Made by a program: the position numbers and the translations under genes. Below, one piece after another: positions 7,266-9,604 of a stretch of 9,604 bases of DNA (position 1 is the stretch's first letter; each line of letters starts with the position of its first letter). Below the pieces are notes generated by a model. That model saw only the letters and a list, made by a program, of their open reading frames with translations, was not told the origin of the DNA and ran no database searches. Origin of the DNA: Parachlamydiaceae bacterium (GTDB taxonomy: Bacteria; Chlamydiota; Chlamydiia; Chlamydiales; Parachlamydiaceae); NCBI GenBank assembly GCA_013815395.1, contig JACDGH010000083.1, positions 1 to 9,604 of the forward strand, written 5' to 3'.

Positions 7266-7796
7266 TTAATCCTCCTCTATCTGTATCGCATCGCTTTTTT
7301 TTCCTATATAGAGAGCGCCTACGATGGCCACTAAAAACACCATAACAATAGCTTCAAAAGGAAAAAAGAAGTCAATGTACAAAGACTTGCCAATAGCTTG
7401 TACTGTTCCATAATCAGCGGGTAACTTTTCATTCATAGACACCAATCCCATGAGTTGTCTAGCCAGCAAACCGAAAGATAAAATAAAAGCGATGCCGGCA
7501 AGGCTGAGTAACACTTTTGAGCTTTTTGGCTCTTCTTCCTCAATTTTTTGATGCGCATCTTGAAAGAGGATGATAACGAACATGAAAATCACTAAAATTG
7601 CTCCGGCGTAAACCAGAATTTGAATGACGGCGATAAATTCGGCCGACAGCTGTAAATACAAAGTTGCCAATGACAATAAAGTTAATAAAAATGACAAGCA
7701 AGCGTGCACCGGCTTACGCACCATGATTACTCCTAAGGAAGAAAGAACTAATATCATGCCTAATATCCACTGGGCTGTCGTAGCAGAAGGTAGCAT
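7266..7796 (-). CDS. nuoJ: NADH-quinone oxidoreductase subunit J (complex I)
   Basis: NuoJ is the ND6-like membrane subunit of NDH-1. It has 176 residues (184 in E. coli) and five predicted transmembrane helices, at about residues 10-26, 30-49, 54-78, 93-112 and 143-165. The third helix carries the conserved IQILVYAGAI motif, with Tyr63 and the glycine-containing break that forms the pi-bulge coupling quinone reduction to pumping in known structures. The acidic loop after helix 3 (about 81-90, QKIEEEEPK) is hydrophilic and variable in the family. The ATG lies three bases after the nuoI stop, with GGGAG nine bases upstream overlapping the nuoI end. The nuoJ stop abuts the nuoK start. Confidence 0.97.
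   Translation of the reverse strand: MLPSATTAQWILGMILVLSSLGVIMVRKPVHACLSFLLTLLSLATLYLQLSAEFIAVIQILVYAGAILVIFMFVIILFQDAHQKIEEEEPKSSKVLLSLAGIAFILSFGLLARQLMGLVSMNEKLPADYGTVQAIGKSLYIDFFFPFEAIVMVFLVAIVGALYIGKKSDAIQIEED
7269..7277 (-). promoter_or_regulatory. Shine-Dalgarno of nuoK inside the nuoJ 3' end
   Basis: On the minus strand GAGGAGGAT encodes the last three residues of NuoJ (Glu-Glu-Asp) and also provides a near-perfect ribosome binding site. GGAGG lies five bases before the GTG start of nuoK, which decides that start. Confidence 0.8.
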
Positions 7797-7799
7797 CGA

Positions 7800-8273
7800 T
7801 TATATCTCCCTATTAGGATCTCGGCCGGATTCGCCAGGTTCTTTTTCGGTGAGCATATCTTTTGTGTAAATCAATGATTGGCGGGTGTATCCCGATAACT
7901 CATAATCATTGCCTAAAACGATAGCTCCCGTAGGGCAAGCTTCTTCACAGTATCCGCAAAAAATACAGCGCAGCATATTAATTTGAAAATCGGAGGCGTA
8001 TCTTTCCCCATGCGATTGCTCTTCTCCGGGTTTATTCTGAGCCGGCTTCACATAAATGGCTTGGGACGGACATACTATGGCGCACAATTCACATCCCACA
8101 CAGCGCTCTTTACCATCTCGCCATTTAGTGAGATAGTGCCTTCCCCTGGAACGTGTGGGAAGTTTTCGTTTTTCTTCCGGATAGCGCAAGGTTATTGGTC
8201 GTTTGAAGTTGTACTTCATCACGATCAATAAACCATTTAACATTGCCATAACGCGATATAATTTTTTTAACAT
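7800..8273 (-). CDS. nuoI: NADH-quinone oxidoreductase subunit I, 2x[4Fe-4S] ferredoxin-type
   Basis: NuoI is the peripheral subunit that carries clusters N6a and N6b, passing electrons from NuoG toward the N2 cluster and the quinone site. The protein has 157 residues, slightly short of E. coli (180), mainly at the termini. Both cluster motifs are complete: Cys58, Cys61, Cys64 and Cys68 (CVGCELCAIVCP) and Cys103, Cys106, Cys109 and Cys113 (CIFCGYCEEACP). The N-terminal 20 residues are amphipathic, as expected for the membrane-facing helix, followed by the RPITLRYPEEK segment. The highly charged C-terminal tail (EKEPGESGRDPNREI) is variable in the family. The ATG is one base after the nuoH stop (TGAGATG) with a weak GGTG-type ribosome binding site, so coupling with nuoH is likely. 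Confidence 0.97.
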   Translation of the reverse strand: MLKKLYRVMAMLNGLLIVMKYNFKRPITLRYPEEKRKLPTRSRGRHYLTKWRDGKERCVGCELCAIVCPSQAIYVKPAQNKPGEEQSHGERYASDFQINMLRCIFCGYCEEACPTGAIVLGNDYELSGYTRQSLIYTKDMLTEKEPGESGRDPNREI

Positions 8274-8274
8274 C

Positions 8275-9249
8275 TCACACCAAATTAAAATAAGCCGTGA
8301 TGATCAAATTTAAGGTTGCAATAGGCAATAGAACTTTCCAGCCAAAGGCCATAAGCTGATCGTACCTCAATCTTGGCAAGGTAGCCCTTACCCAAATAAA
8401 AAAGAAAACAAAAATGGCCACTTTAACCACGAACCATAAAACAGGAATATCCCAAGGACCTTGCCAGCCCCCTAAAAACAATGTCACTGCAATGGATGAA
8501 ACTACAAGAATATTGATGTATTCCCCAAGAAAAAACATGGCAAATTTCATGCCGCCATATTCTGTATGATAGCCGCCAGTAAGCTCTTGCTCGGCTTCTG
8601 GCAGATCAAAGGGGGCTCGATTTGTCTCAGCAAATCCTGTGATTACATAAATGATAAAGCTAACGGGATTTGTCCACACATTCCAATGCAGGCTTTGTCC
8701 TTCAACGATTTGGGCAAGACTCAAGGTGCCGGCAGAAATTGCAATCGTCAATAAAGATAATCCCATAGGGATTTCATAGCTGATCATTTGGGCAGTAGCA
8801 CGCAGACCTCCAAGCAAGGAATAGCGATTATTTGACGACCACCCTGCTAGAACTACTCCATATACTGCCAATGAGGAAAGAGCTAAAAGGAAGAGGAAAC
8901 CAACATTGATATCTGCAATTTGCAACGTGATAAGATGTCCCCATAGATTAACAGTTCCCCCAAAAGGAATGAGCACGAAAGCAAATAAAGCTAAAAATAG
9001 GGAAATGCCTGGGGCAAGCCAATAAGAAAAGACATCCACACCTGCTGGCTGAAACCCTTCTTTGCAGAGCAATTTAATGCCATCGGCAATTGGCTGTAAT
9101 AATCCTAATGGACCAACGCGATTGGGTCCTAAACGAAGCTGCATTCTAGCCATAACGACCCTCTCAGCAAAGGTCATATAAGCTGCGGCTCCAAAAAGTA
9201 AAAGGATGACAACGATTCCTTTAACAAGCACTAATGTAATCTCAGACAT
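8275..9249 (-). CDS. nuoH: NADH-quinone oxidoreductase subunit H (complex I)
   Basis: NuoH (ND1 homologue) joins the peripheral and membrane arms and forms most of the quinone-binding chamber. The length is 324 residues, almost identical to E. coli (325), with eight or more transmembrane helices. Family signatures are visible: the AER...RLGPNRVGPLG segment at residues 28-49, LRATAQMISYEIP at about 149-161, and GFAETNRAPFDLPEAE at 205-220 with the acidic residues Glu208, Asp215, Glu218, Glu220 and Glu222 of the E-channel. The C-terminal RATLPRLRYDQLMAFGWK is at 288-305. The ATG has AAGG eight bases upstream (9258-9261). It is the first nuo gene in the window; nuoG, its usual upstream neighbour, is not adjacent. 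Confidence 0.98.
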   Translation of the reverse strand: MSEITLVLVKGIVVILLLFGAAAYMTFAERVVMARMQLRLGPNRVGPLGLLQPIADGIKLLCKEGFQPAGVDVFSYWLAPGISLFLALFAFVLIPFGGTVNLWGHLITLQIADINVGFLFLLALSSLAVYGVVLAGWSSNNRYSLLGGLRATAQMISYEIPMGLSLLTIAISAGTLSLAQIVEGQSLHWNVWTNPVSFIIYVITGFAETNRAPFDLPEAEQELTGGYHTEYGGMKFAMFFLGEYINILVVSSIAVTLFLGGWQGPWDIPVLWFVVKVAIFVFFFIWVRATLPRLRYDQLMAFGWKVLLPIATLNLIITAYFNLV

Positions 9250-9271
9250 ACATAAAACCTTAAAGGCAAAG

Positions 9272-9322
9272 AATCAGAGGCAAGAGACAAGACTCGGGGG
9301 TCAGAGGTCAGGGGTCAGAAGG
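9272..9322. repeat. Short GGTCAG-type direct repeat tract
   Basis: Between nuoH and the intron-bearing repeat the sequence runs through TCAGAGG (9274), then GGTCAGA at 9299, GGTCA at 9307 and GGGTCAGAAGG at 9312. This is a purine-rich plus-strand tract with units of about 7-9 bases. It is non-coding and would be part of the nuoH 5' leader if transcription comes from upstream. Slippage-prone simple repeat is the best description. Confidence 0.55.
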
Positions 9323-9409
9323 ATGCTGGTTAATTTATCTGGTTTACCGCAAAAATTACCCATTAAAAAAGTTCCATTTTTTTTCCAGACTGACGGCGTC
9401 TTGCTCTGA

Positions 9410-9517
9410 GCAGGTTAATCTTTTTGATTTATAAAAAAATCTTTCCACAATATATTCTCCACTTTGTTCCAAGACGAGACGCCTTAGGCTACCTTGCCTA
9501 GGCCGCCCAAACCAAGG
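9410..9517 (-). repeat. Dispersed palindromic repeat, right copy, interrupted by an intron
   Basis: Read on the minus strand, this starts with CCTTGGTTTGGGCGGCC at 9517, runs through GGCGTCTCGTC and GGAACAAAG, and ends near ATTAACCTGC at 9419-9410. It matches the plus strand of 162-270 in order and spacing. The piece of the repeat that precedes CCTTGG in the left copy is missing here because the group II intron starts (reading backwards) at 9518. The other half should lie beyond the intron, outside the window. Confidence 0.6.
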
Positions 9518-9604
9518 ATCGAGTAGGAGGGAGCTTTCGCTCCCGTCCTCTCACACCACCGTACGTACGGAACCGTATACGGCGGTTCATGATCACTGTG
9601 ACCT
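9518..9604 (-). mobile_element. Group II intron, 3' end (domains V and VI), partial
   Basis: The minus strand shows the catalytic core end of a group II intron. Domain V spans 9586-9555: a 9-bp lower stem (ACCGCCGTA with TACGGTGGT), a two-base CG bulge (9565-9564), an upper TACG/CGTA stem and a GTTC loop. The catalytic triad reads CGC (9584-9582), a variant known in bacterial class B and chloroplast-like introns. Domain VI spans about 9552-9521: GGGAGC/GCTCCC capped by GAAA, then AGG/CCT and GAG/CTC around a bulged A at 9524, the expected branch point seven bases from the end. The intron ends ...CTCGAT at 9518, matching the usual terminal A-pyrimidine. Any reverse transcriptase/maturase gene would lie beyond 9604. 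The intron is in the same orientation as nuo. Confidence 0.85.

Noticed and set aside
9272..9322. CRISPR array
   Set aside because: The units are under 10 bases, irregular and without spacers.
2101..9409. Open frames overlapping the nuo genes in other frames and on the opposite strand
   Set aside because: They are shadows of strongly conserved genes. None has a convincing start signal or recognisable protein motif, and all lie inside sequence explained by nuoN-nuoH.
9421..9480. Promoter for nuoH near the AT-rich stretch on the minus strand
   Set aside because: TATA-like hexamers occur, but no partner -35 box lies at an acceptable spacing (only about 11-12 bases for the best pairs).

Overview
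The window carries the membrane half of a respiratory complex I operon (nuoH-I-J-K-L-M-N) on the minus strand, filling positions 9249 to 2169. An unrelated plus-strand gene for a lysine-rich coiled-coil protein lies at 624-1757. The remaining sequence is AT-rich and full of repeats. The organism is a bacterium with moderate to low GC content. AT-rich intergenic DNA, scattered palindromic repeats, a group II intron end and a cysteine-free coiled-coil orphan beside a complete NDH-1 membrane arm together suggest an amoeba-associated chlamydia (Parachlamydiaceae-like). That is an inference from style; no rRNA or phylogenetic marker is present to settle it.

Layout. 1-623: no convincing gene. It holds a 57-bp palindrome, a diverged copy of a palindromic repeat (about 143-270), a possible decayed transposase end, and a good promoter and Shine-Dalgarno for the next gene. 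624-1757: hypothetical coiled-coil protein. 1758-2168: space between convergent genes with a 12-bp tandem repeat, a ~150-bp inverted repeat able to form a long hairpin, and a small hairpin just after nuoN. 2169-9249: seven nuo genes packed with gaps of 10 bases or fewer, or a one-base overlap. 9250-9604: no gene. It holds a short GGTCAG-type repeat tract, a second copy of the palindromic repeat and, interrupting that copy, the 3' end (domains V and VI) of a group II intron that continues beyond the window.

How the genes work together. NuoH anchors the quinone site, NuoI carries two [4Fe-4S] clusters toward it, and NuoJ/K/L/M/N form the proton-pumping arm. The key charged residues are intact in every subunit examined, so the module looks functional. 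The peripheral-arm genes (nuoA-G) are not in the window. nuoG would normally sit directly upstream of nuoH, but at least 355 bases of repeat and intron lie there instead. The intron is in the same orientation as nuo, so it could lie within a longer nuo transcript and be removed by splicing, or it could mark where the operon was split.

The most interesting observation is a pair of related repeat copies at the two ends of the window. The left copy appears to be the uninterrupted version of the site that the intron occupies in the right copy. Apart from this I see no new multi-gene system; most of the window is a conventional complex I operon.
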